NCBI GenBank assembly: GCA_958296065.1
Contig: CATQHX010000074.1
Span: forward strand, 1-64,000
DNA: 64,000 nt
Origin: Vicinamibacterales bacterium
GTDB taxonomy: Bacteria > Acidobacteriota > Vicinamibacteria > Vicinamibacterales > UBA8438
Reading direction: 5' to 3'
A program made the position numbers and the translations under genes. Below are positions 8,800 through 17,797 of the stretch, one piece after another. Each line of letters starts with the position of its first letter. Position 1 is the stretch's first letter. The notes under the pieces were generated by a model, which worked only from the letters and a program-made list of their open reading frames with translations, searched no databases and had not been told where the DNA came from.

Positions 8800-9531
8800 A
8801 GGCCGACGTGCCGACGGCCGTCGGGCTGCTCAAGGGGCTCGACGAGGTCGAGGGGCTGGTGGTGACCACGGTCGCCGACGAGAAGCCGGTCTGGGTGCCC
8901 GAGCGACTGCGCGACATGGTGCTGACCCCGGCCGACGCAAAGGGACTCGAGTACCAGTCGGTCTGCGTCCTGGATCCGGGACGGGTGCTGGCGCGGCTGG
9001 AGGCTGCGACCGGCTCGATGGCGACAGGCACATCGCAGGCGCTGCGGGAGCAAGAGCACCGGACGGCCATCGACCAGCTCCGGGTGGCGCTGAACCGCGC
9101 CACCGAGACGCTCGCCTTCGTCGACGTGGCCGGCGACGACGACGCGCACGCGCGGAGCGCGGACCTGCTCGAGGACGCCGCGCCCTACCATGCCGATGAT
9201 CTGGTCGAGCACTTCGCCGACGACGCGCCGCCGGAGGAACGCGTGCAGGCGCGGACGAAGGACGCGCGCGGCTTGATCGACACGGCCCCGGGGCGGGCGT
9301 GGCAGCGGGCGTGCCAGGCGATGCGCCTGCTCGGCGACCCGCAGCTGCCCAACGGCGTCTCGGACGAGAGCGTGCGCATCGAGGCGCGCACGACCCTGTT
9401 GGCCAAGGCGGCCCGCCTGCTCGTTGACGGCGTCCCCGCCGCGGTCCATCGTCACGAGGTGGTCAACATGGCGGGCGAGGCGATCGTGCTGCTTGGCGCG
9501 TCAGACCGGTATGCGCGCGCGCTGCACGCGC
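8800..9531 (+). pseudogene. UvrD/Rep-type helicase, C-terminal part, left piece
   Basis: An open frame with the last helicase motifs of superfamily 1: motif V-like LTPADAKGLEYQSV and motif VI-like LRVALNRATETLAFVD, followed by a helical, TPR-like tail. The N-terminal ATPase half is missing (nothing similar lies upstream). The frame is interrupted after CTGCACGCGC by the IS21 left end at 9532; removing that element and one CGCGC duplicate joins LHAL to DAWTQAPQM at 17798 without frame change. Thus the gene was once continuous with the piece at 17798-18680. Confidence 0.75.
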
Positions 9532-9713
9532 TGTCAACGGTCATTCAAAATTCCCCCACCCGCGGTCATCGAAAATTCCCCCACCCCTGGTTGAAAACAT
9601 CGATGAAGTGAGTGCCTGTGGGGGCTGTGGGCAGGCCGTCTTCGGCCTGTCCAAGGCGTTGTGGGCGCGTCTGCGCGTCCACATAGCCGGCAGCGTCCAC
9701 AGGCTCCCATCGC

Positions 9714-10160
9714 TCACGCTCCCGCTGTCGTCGGCTTGACCACCCCCGACTTCAGCTTGTCCTTCAGCCGATACGAATCGCCCCGGATGCTGATCGTCGT
9801 CGCGTGATGCAGAATCCGGTCGAGGATCGCGCTGGCGATCACCCGGTCGCCGAAAACGTCGCCCCAGCTCCCGAAGCTCTGGTTGCTGGTCAGGATCATC
9901 GGCCCCCGCTCGTAGCGCCGGCTGATGAGCTGGAAGAACAACGTCGCCGCCTGCCGGTCGATCGGCAGATACCCGATCTCGTCGATGATCAACAGCCGCG
10001 GGATCGTGAAGACCTTCAGCTTCTCGTCGAAGCGGCCCTCGTTCAGCGCCTTGGTCAACGTCGTCAGCATCGCCGCGGCCGTGGTGAACAGCACCCGGTA
10101 GCCGTGCTCTATCGCCTTGAGCCCGAGACCCACGGCCAGATGAGTTTTCCCGACCCCGGG
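9714..10160 (-). pseudogene. istB: IstB-like ATPase, C-terminal part
   Basis: This is the C-terminal part of the IS21 helper ATPase. It resumes at [15 protein letters not shown], the P-loop, and includes Walker B ([12 protein letters not shown]) and the sensor region ([13 protein letters not shown]). The N-terminal part is at 12741-13071; the serine-recombinase element 10161-12740 sits exactly between the codons for GPP and GVGKT. Split this way, neither piece can make a working ATPase. Confidence 0.85.
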
Positions 10161-10205
10161 GGAAACAGTCCCATACTGCCCGATATCAAAGTTCCGAAGC
10201 GACGA

Positions 10206-10456
10206 TCCACTATCCGTTCCATCCGCGAAGCGGGGAGCGGGTGGAGGTCGTGCGCCGCCAGCAGTTTCGTGGCCGGCGTGTGTTTGTCGTTCGACAGCCC
10301 GACGGTACTTCGGCGCACATCCCGACCTGGATGTGCGAGCCGTCGGCGGCCGCACTTTCGGTGGTAGAGCACCCGCGCGTCGCGTTGGCGGGTCTGCGCG
10401 ACCTGCGTCTGGTTCTCGACGCGGCGCTATCGTCGTTCTCCAGCATGGAGGAAGGA
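10206..10456 (+). CDS. DUF5372-like small protein of element A
   Basis: The frame contains [21 protein letters not shown], then [19 protein letters not shown] and a C-terminal helical segment [17 protein letters not shown]. The His-Pro-Phe-His-Pro opening and the Arg-Pro-Asp-Gly-Thr turn match the protein at 13676-13921 in element B. DUF5372-type proteins are known companions of such recombinases; their role is unknown. The start is not defined (no ATG before the motif; GTG at 10241 falls inside it), and the frame stays open beyond the likely end into the next gene, to 10648. Confidence 0.5.
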
Positions 10457-10463
10457 GAGCGGC

Positions 10464-10664
10464 ATGGCACGGATGCAGGTGGCGCGGCGAGGCGAGTTGC
10501 TGGCGCAGATGGAGCCCGGACCGACACTCACGTCGAAGGCACGGGAGACGGCGCTTCGGCTGGTGGCGACCCTGCTGCTCGAAGCGGCGGTGAGGCCCGC
10601 GACAGCGACCGAGGTACCGGAAGTCCGAGAGACGGAGGGAGTCGATGAACAAGATCGCATCTGA
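10464..10664 (+). CDS. Small helical accessory protein of element A
   Basis: A 66-residue predicted helical protein (MARMQVARRGELLAQMEPG, then SKARETALRLVATLLLEA). It has a purine-rich ribosome site (GGAAGGAGAG) upstream and overlaps the recombinase start by 20 nt. The protein end at 14629-14889 in element B has the same place and a similar last helix (RSEMARVLASLVL), so a small helical partner seems a constant part of these elements. Function unknown. Confidence 0.5.
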   Translation: MARMQVARRGELLAQMEPGPTLTSKARETALRLVATLLLEAAVRPATATEVPEVRETEGVDEQDRI

Positions 10665-12708
10665 CCATCTCAGCCGTCAGGCCTTCGTCTATGTCCGGCA
10701 ATCGAGCCGAGACCAACTGCGGCACAATCACGAGAGCCGGCGGCGGCAGTACGGCCTCGCGGACCGTGCGCGCCGGCTGGGTTGGAACGACCCTGTGGTG
10801 GTGGACGACGACCTCGGGCGTTCCGGCGGCGGCAGCGTTCGTCCGGGGTTCGAGCGGCTCCTGCTCGCGATCTGCGAGGGCAGCGTCGGCATCGTGCTGG
10901 CCGTGGAGGCCTCGCGGCTCGCGCGTAACGGCCGCGACTGGCACACGCTGCTCGAGTTCTGTGGTCTGGTGAGTTGTCTGCTCGCCGACGAGGAGGCCGT
11001 CTACGATCCGCGGTTGCCCGACGACCGCCTGTTGCTCGGCATGAAGGGCACGTTCAGTGAAATGGAGCTGTCGCTGCTGCGTCAGCGCTCGCTCGAAGCC
11101 CTCCGACAGAAGGCACGTCGCGGCGAGCTGTTCCTCAACGTCGCGGTCGGCTACGTGAAGGTCCGGCACGACCGTATCGCCAAGGACCCCGATCTGCGGG
11201 TCCAGGAAGCAATTGGCCTCGTGTTCCGGAAGTTCGCCGAGTTCGAGAGCATCCGGCAGGTCCATCTCTGGCTTCGGCAGGAGGACGTGCGACTGCCGGC
11301 GGTCGAATTCAGCGACGCCGGCCGACGAGTGGTGTGGAAGCTTCCGGTCTACAAGACGGTTCACAGACTGCTGACCAACCCGATCTACGGCGGCGCCTAC
11401 GCCTTCGGCCGAACAGGGAGCCGGATCACGGTCGAGAACGGGCGCAAGCGCGTCCGGCGTGGGCTCTCCCGGGAACGCGAGCAGTGGGCCGTATTGATCG
11501 TGGATCACCACGAGGGCTATGTTTCGTGGGCGGAGTACGAGAGGAACCAGCGGGTGATCGCGGACAACGCCGCTCGGTATGGTCGGTTGACGCGCGGCGC
11601 GGTCCGCCGCGGGGAGGGGTTGCTCGCCGGTCTGCTGCGTTGCGGGCATTGCGGACGACGGGTCCACGTCGCCTACAGCGGTACCAAGGGCAAGTGCGTT
11701 CGCTACAGCTGTCGCGGTGCGCGTCTCAACCATGGGACGAAGAACTGGTGCATCGCGTTCGGCGGCATGCGCGTCGACGCGGCGGTGGCCACGGAAGTAT
11801 TGCGGCTGTTGCGTCCTCTCGGTATCGAGGCTGCCCTCGAGGCGGTGGCGATGTGCGAGCAGGAGCATGCCGACCGGCGCCACCATGCGGAGCTGGCGCT
11901 GACCCAGGTGCGGTACGAGGCGGATCTGGCTCGTCGCCAGTACGACGCCGTCGACCCGGCGAACCGCCTCGTTGCCGCCGAGCTCGAACGCCGATGGAAC
12001 GACCGGCTCGTGGACGTGCAACGGCAGGAGGAACGGGTCGCCAGCGTGGCAGCTGCCCACCCGGAAGCGCTGTCATCCGCGGAGCGTGATCGCCTGCTGG
12101 CGCTGGGCGCCGATCTCGATACGGCCTGGATGCATCCCAGCGCAACAGCGCAGACGCGGAAACGCATCGTGCGCGCCGTCATCGAGGAGATCGTCGTGAA
12201 GCTGGCCGCCGAGCACATCGAATTGCTGCTCCACTGGCGGGGTGGTGATCACACCCGCCTCACCGTTCCCCGCAACCGAACGGGTCAGCACCGCTGGTGC
12301 ACGGACGCGACGGTCGGCGACTTGATCCGGGGACTGGCCCGTCAGTTGCCGGATCGCGGCATCGCCCAAACGCTGAATCGCCTCGGCAAGCGGACGGGAC
12401 GCGACAACGCCTGGACCGAGGCGCGGGTCCGTACCTTTCGAAGTCAACACCAGGTGCCGGCACATCGTCCCGGTGAGATGGCGGAGCGCGGGGAGCTGAC
12501 CCTGACAGACGCCGCGGAACGGCTCGGCGTCAGCACCATGACCGTGTTGCGACTCATCGGCGACGGCACGCTCGTCGCCCAGCAGGTCTGCCGGGGCGCG
12601 CCCTGGGCCATCCCGGAGGACCAGATCGTCACGCTCGCCGACGCGATCTCCCCCGGACGTCGTCCGCTAACAGCCTGCTCGGCTCAGGAAGTGCTTGATT
12701 TTCAATAA
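10645..12708 (+). CDS. Large serine recombinase of element A
   Basis: A 687-residue recombinase, start ATG with GGAGGGAG just upstream. The N-terminal resolvase domain has the catalytic Ser at residue 20 (YVRQSS) and the conserved VEASRLARNGRDW and LLLGMKGTFSEMEL segments. A recombinase domain follows, then a zinc-ribbon region (LRCGHCGRRVHV with later Cys in YSCRG), a coiled-coil-like stretch, and a C-terminal helix-turn-helix (TLTDAAERLGVSTMTVLRLI) of the MerR/excisionase kind. Such enzymes move DNA by site-specific recombination. The gene looks complete. Confidence 0.85.
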   Translation: MNKIASDHLSRQAFVYVRQSSRDQLRHNHESRRRQYGLADRARRLGWNDPVVVDDDLGRSGGGSVRPGFERLLLAICEGSVGIVLAVEASRLARNGRDWHTLLEFCGLVSCLLADEEAVYDPRLPDDRLLLGMKGTFSEMELSLLRQRSLEALRQKARRGELFLNVAVGYVKVRHDRIAKDPDLRVQEAIGLVFRKFAEFESIRQVHLWLRQEDVRLPAVEFSDAGRRVVWKLPVYKTVHRLLTNPIYGGAYAFGRTGSRITVENGRKRVRRGLSREREQWAVLIVDHHEGYVSWAEYERNQRVIADNAARYGRLTRGAVRRGEGLLAGLLRCGHCGRRVHVAYSGTKGKCVRYSCRGARLNHGTKNWCIAFGGMRVDAAVATEVLRLLRPLGIEAALEAVAMCEQEHADRRHHAELALTQVRYEADLARRQYDAVDPANRLVAAELERRWNDRLVDVQRQEERVASVAAAHPEALSSAERDRLLALGADLDTAWMHPSATAQTRKRIVRAVIEEIVVKLAAEHIELLLHWRGGDHTRLTVPRNRTGQHRWCTDATVGDLIRGLARQLPDRGIAQTLNRLGKRTGRDNAWTEARVRTFRSQHQVPAHRPGEMAERGELTLTDAAERLGVSTMTVLRLIGDGTLVAQQVCRGAPWAIPEDQIVTLADAISPGRRPLTACSAQEVLDFQ

Positions 12709-12740
12709 CGTAGCGAGGTGTGCATCATGAGACCGGACTC

Positions 12741-13071
12741 GGTGGACCGAGCAGGACCAGGTTCTCCCCGTGCTCGACGAAGTGGCACAGACTCAGCTTC
12801 TGGATCTGCTTCCGGTCGACCGAGGGCTGGTAGCCGAAGTCGAAGCTGTCGAGCCCCTTGATGAACGGGAACCGCGCCAGGTTCGTCCTCATCGTGACGT
12901 GCTTGGCGGTCTTCGCCGACACCTCCTCGGTCAACAGGCCGTCGAGGAGTCGGCATACGACAGCTCCTTCTTCGTGGCTTCCTGCAGCAGCGCTTCGAGC
13001 CGCTCACGGACCGTATTCAGGCGCAGCCGCTGCAGGTGCTCGTCGAGCCGGACCATCTGCGGCGACGTCAT
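12741..13071 (-). pseudogene. istB: IstB-like ATPase, N-terminal part, frameshifted
   Basis: Starts at ATG 13071, overlapping the istA stop as ATGA, the standard IS21 arrangement. It encodes MTSPQMVRLDEHLQRLRL, then SYAD, where one T is missing near 12955 and the frame shifts; it continues as LTEEVSAKTAKHVTMRT and FGYQPSVDRKQIQKL up to LLGPP, where element A is inserted. Two independent lesions therefore hit this gene. Confidence 0.8.
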
Positions 13072-13632
13072 TGCGCACCCCCGAGGCCGTAGGCCGTCTC
13101 GTAGCAGGCGAGGTCGCGGATCTCGATGTCGAGCGGGACCGCCTCGGTCGAGCACCCGCCCGTCGAGTAACGCACGCGCGCATTGCGGGCGATTGGTCCG
13201 GGACCGTGCTCGGGAAGGACCCGGAGCTGGTGTCGGCCGTCGAGCGCCGGGTGGGTGGCGACCAGCTGGCCGCGGTGCCGCATCTGCAGGAAGCCGTTGC
13301 GTCGCATTACCTCGACCGGCTGACCGATCAGCGTGAACGGCACCGAGTAGCGGTTCGTGTCGACGGTGACCAGGTAGTCGGTCGCCACCACCCGCGTCAG
13401 CGGCGCCTCGAGTCGGAACGCACGGCCCGGTGGCGCCGGAACCAGCGAGTCACGCTCGCGAGCGAACCGGTCAATCGGACGCTCGTGCGTCGTCCCGTGC
13501 ACGCGCACGTCGGCCACCGTCGCCATCCACTCCTGCAACTGCTCGTTGAAGTCGAGGTCGTCACGGAATCGCCGGCCCGCCAGGAAATTCCGCTTGAAAT
13601 ACTTCACACCCGACTCGACCTTTCCCTTCGTC
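13068..13632 (-). pseudogene. istA: IstA-like transposase, C-terminal part
   Basis: C-terminal part of the IS21 transposase: it resumes at KVESGVKYFKRNFLAG, which holds the third catalytic acidic residue region of the rve-type core, and continues through the C-terminal Mu-like domain (VVATDYLVTVDTNRYSVPF). The N-terminal part is at 16979-17722. Element B separates AQTK from GKVESG without loss of coding bases. Confidence 0.85.
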
Positions 13633-13675
13633 AGAGCTGCAGAATGCTCCTGGTGCTGTTGAAGCACCACAGATT

Positions 13676-13921
13676 CGGATCACCCACCCGTTCCATCCGC
13701 TCCGGGGCGCCCGCTTCCCGTTCGTGGTGACCAAGTCCCTCTGGGGCGAAGACCGGGTAACGGTGCAACGGCCGGACGGCACGGTCTGGTCGATTCCCGT
13801 TGGCTGGACGGACTTTGCGCCACCGGACCCCGCGGTGATGGCGGGGCGCGGGCGTGCGCCATTTCGACTCGACGACCTGTTGCGGCTCGCCGAGATGGTG
13901 CGCGAGAGGGTCCGGACATGA
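13676..13921 (+). CDS. DUF5372-like small protein of element B
   Basis: The frame reads RITHPFHPLRGARFPFVV, then KSLWGEDRVTVQRPDGTVWS and IPVGWTDF, and ends with FRLDDLLRLAEMVRERVRT before TGA. It is the clearer of two DUF5372-like genes here. No ATG precedes the motif, so it may use a non-standard start, or the 5' end was lost on insertion. Role unknown; the recurring association with the recombinase suggests an element function. Confidence 0.6.
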   Translation, partial: RITHPFHPLRGARFPFVVTKSLWGEDRVTVQRPDGTVWSIPVGWTDFAPPDPAVMAGRGRAPFRLDDLLRLAEMVRERVRT

Positions 13922-14113
13922 GCGGCGGGGGCGTCACGGAGATTTCGTCCACGCTGTCACGCGGATTTCATCCATCAGGAGTGAGCAACAAGACGCCACC
14001 GGCGGAAGCGTGCGGCAAGACTCCGCAAATAATCCGGAGTTTTATTTGGGTGCCAGGTCGTATTCTCCTTGACGCTACCCGGAGGCGTAGTCATAATTTA
14101 TTGGACATACGCG

Positions 14114-14590
14114 ATGCGCCGTCCTCCAAAGCTGCCGCCGGACGCCAAGACGCAGGCCCTGCGCGAGGCAGGTGCCTTGCATCCGCACCCCGAGGCCGTC
14201 CGCGACGACGTCTTTCGGAGCCATCCGTTCTTCGACCCGCGCGACCGCGTCCAGGTCAAGTACGAGATGGTGCGCCGCCACCAGGTCGATGGACGGCCGG
14301 TGACCGAGGTTGCCGCCCGTTTCGGGGTCAGCCGCCAGACGTTCTACCAGACCGCGGCCGCGTTCGAGACGCACGGGATCCCCGGGTTGGTGCCCAAGCG
14401 TCCCGGACCGAAGGGAGCCCACAAGTGCACCGAGGCGGTTGTCGACTACGTCGAGCGCTGGCGCGCGGGCGAAGACGTGCAACCGGACGAGTCGTTGACG
14501 GCGGCCGTGGCGCGGCGGTTCGGCGTTTCGATCCACGCCCGCTCGCTCAACCGGGCGGTGGCGCGGCGCAAAAAAAAACCGCACCCGTAG
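14114..14590 (+). CDS. Helix-turn-helix protein of element B with 3' A9 slippery run
   Basis: A 158-residue DNA-binding protein, start taken at MRRPPKLP. It contains a transposase-type helix-turn-helix (PVTEVAARFGVSRQTFYQ), the linker GIPGLVPKRPGPKGAHK and a second winged-helix-like half (TAAVARRFGVSIHARSLNRA). The end is unusual: codons AAA AAA AAA (14570-14578) precede PHP and TAG. A -1 slip there leads directly into the next frame (KTAPVDDPL...), fusing this protein to the 14629-14889 segment. This resembles the A-run frameshifting of many insertion sequences. Relatives of this protein accompany the same recombinases elsewhere, to my knowledge. Confidence 0.7.
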   Translation: MRRPPKLPPDAKTQALREAGALHPHPEAVRDDVFRSHPFFDPRDRVQVKYEMVRRHQVDGRPVTEVAARFGVSRQTFYQTAAAFETHGIPGLVPKRPGPKGAHKCTEAVVDYVERWRAGEDVQPDESLTAAVARRFGVSIHARSLNRAVARRKKKPHP

Positions 14591-14628
14591 ACGACCCCCT
14601 CACAACGTCGGGCCTCGATTCCGATCAG

Positions 14629-14889
14629 GTGTGTCGGCAGTACGAGGTCGTGCGGCAGGACGCCGCCACCGATGTCGCGTTCGCTCGCCAGGGCTACGGG
14701 GTGGCGCTGTTGATGAGCCGCGGTATGCCGGCGTGGTTGAAGGCCATCTCGACTCTCTGCCTCCCGTCGGTCAGGCCGGCGCCGGCCGGCAGCGGGGACA
14801 TCGAGCTGGCGCCGCCCGTTCGTTCCGAGATGGCGCGTGTGTTGGCGAGCCTGGTACTTAGCCGCGTTACGGAGGGTGTTTCCCCATGA
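14629..14889 (+). CDS. Small helical accessory segment of element B
   Basis: An 86-residue segment without an ATG near its beginning (GTG at 14629 is a possible start): CRQYEVVRQDAA, GYGVALLMSRGMPAWLKAI and a last helix RSEMARVLASLVL. It ends as ATGA with the recombinase start. The lack of a good start and its position behind a nine-A run suggest it is translated as a -1 extension of the helix-turn-helix protein. It is the positional equivalent of the protein at 10464-10664. Confidence 0.5.
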   Translation: MCRQYEVVRQDAATDVAFARQGYGVALLMSRGMPAWLKAISTLCLPSVRPAPAGSGDIELAPPVRSEMARVLASLVLSRVTEGVSP

Positions 14890-16964
14890 GTCAATCGACC
14901 GCGGTCACGGCGAGTCATCTGCGTCGCCTGGCCTGTCTCTACGTACGGCAGTCCTCCCTGCAGCAGGTGCACGACCATCAGGAGAGCACTGCCCGGCAGT
15001 ACGCCCTGAAGCGGCGGGCCCTGGCGCTGGGTTGGGCGGCCGACCAGGTCGTGGTCATCGATGACGACCTCGGTCTGTCGGGCGCGTCGGCAGCCGAGCG
15101 GACCGGGTTTCAACGCATCGTCGCCGACGTCGGCCTCGGTCGCGTCGGCGTGGTCATGGGGCTGGAGGTTTCCCGACTCGCCCGTAACTCGAGCGACTGG
15201 CACCGCCTGCTGGAGATCTGCGCGCTGAGCGAAACGCTCATCCTCGACGAGGACGGGCTCTACGACCCGGCCCACTTCAACGACCGCTTGCTGCTCGGAC
15301 TCAAGGGTACGATGAGCGAGGCGGAGCTGCATGTGCTGCGCGCGCGTCTGATCGGGGGGCAACTGAACAAGGCGCGCCGCGGCGAGCTATGGATCCGCCC
15401 GCCGCTGGGTATGGTCTTCGACGCCGCCGGCGAGCTCATGCTCGATCCCGACGAGCAAGTGCAGGGCGCCGTCCGCCTCGTGTTCGACACCTTTCGCCGC
15501 ACCGGGTCGGCTGGCGCGGTGGTGCGATACTTCCAGCAACAGCAGGTCGCGTGGCCACGCCGGGTCGTCAAGGGACCCCGTGCAGGTGCACTCGTCTTCG
15601 GCGAATTGGAGCGTAGCCGTGTGCTCGGCATCCTGCATAATCCGCGCTACGCCGGAGCGTACGTATTCGGGCGGACCCGGCAGCGCAAGGTCCGCTCCAG
15701 CGGACAGGCGCGGTATCGACGACTTCCCCGCGACGAGTGGAAGGTCTTTCTGCCTGACGCGCATCCCGGCTACATCACCTGGGAGCAATTCGAAGCAAAT
15801 CAGGAGGCGTTGCGCGCAAGCGCCCAGTGCATCGGCACAGACCGTCGGCGCAGCGCCCCGCGCGAAGGCGTAGCCCTGCTGCAGGGGCTCGTCATCTGCG
15901 GTCGGTGCGGCAGCCGCATGACTGTCGGCTACGTCGTGTCGCACGGTCACCCGGAGCCGCTCTATCGCTGTCAGCGCCGGGGGATTGAACGAGCGGAGGC
16001 GGAGTGCCAGCGCCTGCCGGGCGCGGCAATCGACCGCGCGGTCAGCGACCTTGTGCTCAAGACCGTCACCCCGGCGTCGATCGACGTCGCCGTCGAGGTT
16101 TTCGACGAGCTGCGAGCCCGGGCCACCGAGGTCGACCGCGCCAAGCGGGCGCAGATTGCCCGGCTGCGAGAAGATGCCGAGCTGGCGCAGCGGCAGTTTC
16201 TGCTCGTGCGGCCCGAGAATCGGCTCGTCGCCGACAGCCTCGAACGGCACTGGAACGAGGCGCTGCAGCGATTGGCCGCAGCCGAAGAGGCGTACGCCGG
16301 TACGGGCAAGACCCAACCCCCGCCGGTGACTCCCGAGATGAAGGAGCGCGTGGCGGCGCTGGTCGCCGACTTGCCGCGTGTCTGGCATGACCCGCGCACG
16401 CCGGCGCGCGACCGCAAGCGGATGCTGCGGCTGCTTGTCGACGACGTCACCCTGCTGCGCGACGACGTGATCCGGGTGTCCATTCGCTGGCGGGGTGGCG
16501 CAACCCGCCAGATCGAGTGTCCACTGCCGCTCGGAGCTCCGGATGTGCGGCGTACTCCCGCCGCGGTCGTCGAACAGGTCCGCGCCCTCGCCACCGAACA
16601 GACCGACGCGCAGATCGCCGAGACGCTCAATGGACGGTGGCTGCGCACCGGGACCGGATTGCCATTCCGCCGCCTGCGCGTCCGCATGCTGCGCGAGGCG
16701 TACGACATCGACAGCTACGCCGAGCAGCTGACCGCGGCCGGCTGGCTCACCGCACCGCAGATGGCCGAGCTGCTCGACGTACATCCGACCACGGCCAAGC
16801 GCTTCGCGCGCCAAGGCGTACTGCGCGCCGTGCGCGCCGACGACAGAGGCACGCTACTCTTCGAACCGCCCACCGGCCCGCTGCCCGTCGCCCATTCGGG
16901 GAAACGGTTACGCGACCGGCGGCAGCACCCAAAGCTTGTATCGCATGCACGGGAAGGTGCGTAG
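14886..16964 (+). CDS. Large serine recombinase of element B
   Basis: A complete 692-residue serine recombinase. The catalytic Ser is residue 23 (YVRQSS), followed by VSRLARNSSDWHRLL and LLLGLKGTMSEAEL. The recombinase domain has NPRYAGAYVFGR; a zinc ribbon begins VICGRCGSRMTV with later Cys in YRCQRR and ECQR. The C-terminus has a short helix-turn-helix (TAPQMAELLDVHPTTAKRFA). It is related to, but clearly diverged from, the element A enzyme. The start overlaps the upstream frame by 4 nt. Confidence 0.85.
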   Translation: MSQSTAVTASHLRRLACLYVRQSSLQQVHDHQESTARQYALKRRALALGWAADQVVVIDDDLGLSGASAAERTGFQRIVADVGLGRVGVVMGLEVSRLARNSSDWHRLLEICALSETLILDEDGLYDPAHFNDRLLLGLKGTMSEAELHVLRARLIGGQLNKARRGELWIRPPLGMVFDAAGELMLDPDEQVQGAVRLVFDTFRRTGSAGAVVRYFQQQQVAWPRRVVKGPRAGALVFGELERSRVLGILHNPRYAGAYVFGRTRQRKVRSSGQARYRRLPRDEWKVFLPDAHPGYITWEQFEANQEALRASAQCIGTDRRRSAPREGVALLQGLVICGRCGSRMTVGYVVSHGHPEPLYRCQRRGIERAEAECQRLPGAAIDRAVSDLVLKTVTPASIDVAVEVFDELRARATEVDRAKRAQIARLREDAELAQRQFLLVRPENRLVADSLERHWNEALQRLAAAEEAYAGTGKTQPPPVTPEMKERVAALVADLPRVWHDPRTPARDRKRMLRLLVDDVTLLRDDVIRVSIRWRGGATRQIECPLPLGAPDVRRTPAAVVEQVRALATEQTDAQIAETLNGRWLRTGTGLPFRRLRVRMLREAYDIDSYAEQLTAAGWLTAPQMAELLDVHPTTAKRFARQGVLRAVRADDRGTLLFEPPTGPLPVAHSGKRLRDRRQHPKLVSHAREGA

Positions 16965-16978
16965 TATGAAGCCTGAAA

Positions 16979-17722
16979 CTTCGTCTGAGCCCGGTAGGCC
17001 CGGCACAGCCGCGGCTCGAAGCCCCAGAAGTCGGCGAACGCCTTGAAGGTCGTGTTCCACCGCACGCCGCCGCTCCCACGCGGCGCGCAGACCGTCCGCG
17101 GTCGGTCGTACAGATGCTCCTGCGTGCGCCCGCCGAAGTGCGTGAACGCCTGCTCGTGCGCGTCGAGCAGCTCGCCGAGCGTCTCGCTCAGACACGGCAC
17201 GTAGAAGCTTCGCCGCGAGAAACCGAGCGTCAGCACGAAGATGTGCCGCACCTCGCGCTGCGCACCCAGCCAGACTCGCGCTTGGCCCCAGTCAATCTGG
17301 CTCTGCAACCCGGGCGGCGTCTCGAACCGCGTACGGGTCACCGCCGCGTGCAACTGCGTCTCCCGCAACGGCCGCACGAACCGCTTCACCGTTTCGTAGC
17401 TGCCGTCGTACTGCCGACCTCTCAGCTCCTGGAACAGAACCTGGGCCGAGTAGCCGACCTCGGCCGCCCGTCGCCGCAGGTACTCCGCGTGCGTGGCCAG
17501 CAGCGTGTCTGTCCGTGCCGCCCGCTGGTACGGCTTCCACTCCGTCTGCCGCAGACACCGCCGCACGGTCTTGCGATCGAGGTCCAGCTCACGAGCAATC
17601 GCCCGAATCGATGCACCCTCGCCCGCCCGACGACGAATCTCCTCCCACCGGTCCTGTCCGATCACCTCGACCTCCCCGAGCATCTGACGCTCGGGGTCGA
17701 TCGTCGCCGTTTTCGTCGACAT
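16979..17722 (-). pseudogene. istA: IstA-like transposase, N-terminal part
   Basis: N-terminal part of the IS21 transposase, starting MSTKTATIDPERQ with a ribosome site (GAGGGGAGGAG) upstream. It has the IS21 helix-turn-helix (ASIRAIARELDLDRKTVRRC), the first catalytic Asp in QSQIDWGQARVWLG and the region FADFWGFEPRLCRAYRAQTK, after which element B intervenes. Joined to 13068-13632 it would give a standard-length IstA. Confidence 0.85.
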
Positions 17723-17797
17723 CTGCTCCTCCCCTCAGTTATCGAGGTGAGGAGTTTTCAGTGACCACAACTGGGGATTATTGGGTGACCGGTGACA

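Larger units (their letters stand above)
10161..12740 (+). mobile_element. Serine-recombinase element A inserted in istB
   Basis: Boundaries are inferred from where istB similarity stops and resumes: the plus strand leaves istB after CCCGACCCCGGG at 10160 and returns at GGTGGACC, 12741. Only about two bases (GG) are shared at the junctions, as expected for a serine recombinase with a 2-bp core, and no clear terminal inverted repeat is visible. It carries a DUF5372-type gene, a small helical gene and a large serine recombinase gene, all on the plus strand. Confidence 0.65.
13633..16978 (+). mobile_element. Serine-recombinase element B inserted in istA
   Basis: The istA sequence leaves off and resumes with CTTCGTC at both junctions (13626-13632 and 16979-16985), so the element is about 3.35 kb with a 7-bp shared sequence that may be a duplication or an attachment core. 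It carries, all on the plus strand, a DUF5372-like gene, a helix-turn-helix gene ending in a nine-A run, a small downstream frame and a large serine recombinase gene. No terminal inverted repeat was evident. Confidence 0.65.
9532..17797 (-). mobile_element. IS21-family element carrying two nested serine-recombinase elements
   Basis: The ends read TGTCAACGG at 9532 and ACCGGTGACA ending at 17797, an imperfect inverted pair of the IS21 type, flanked by the 5-bp duplication CGCGC (9527-9531 and 17798-17802). Repeated internal end motifs (ATTCCCCCACC at about 9549 and 9574) are the multiple transposase-binding repeats known for IS21. Excluding the two inserts (10161-12740 and 13633-16978) leaves about 2.3 kb, the usual IS21 size, with istA and istB on the minus strand. 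Confidence 0.85.

Noticed and set aside
8628-9455. Minus-strand frame opposite the helicase fragment
   Set aside because: The plus strand carries helicase motifs V and VI in frame; the minus frame lacks any motif.
9539-9590. CRISPR-like short repeats (ATTCCCCCACC twice)
   Set aside because: Only two copies about 25 bp apart at an IS21 end; these are transposase-binding repeats, not an array.
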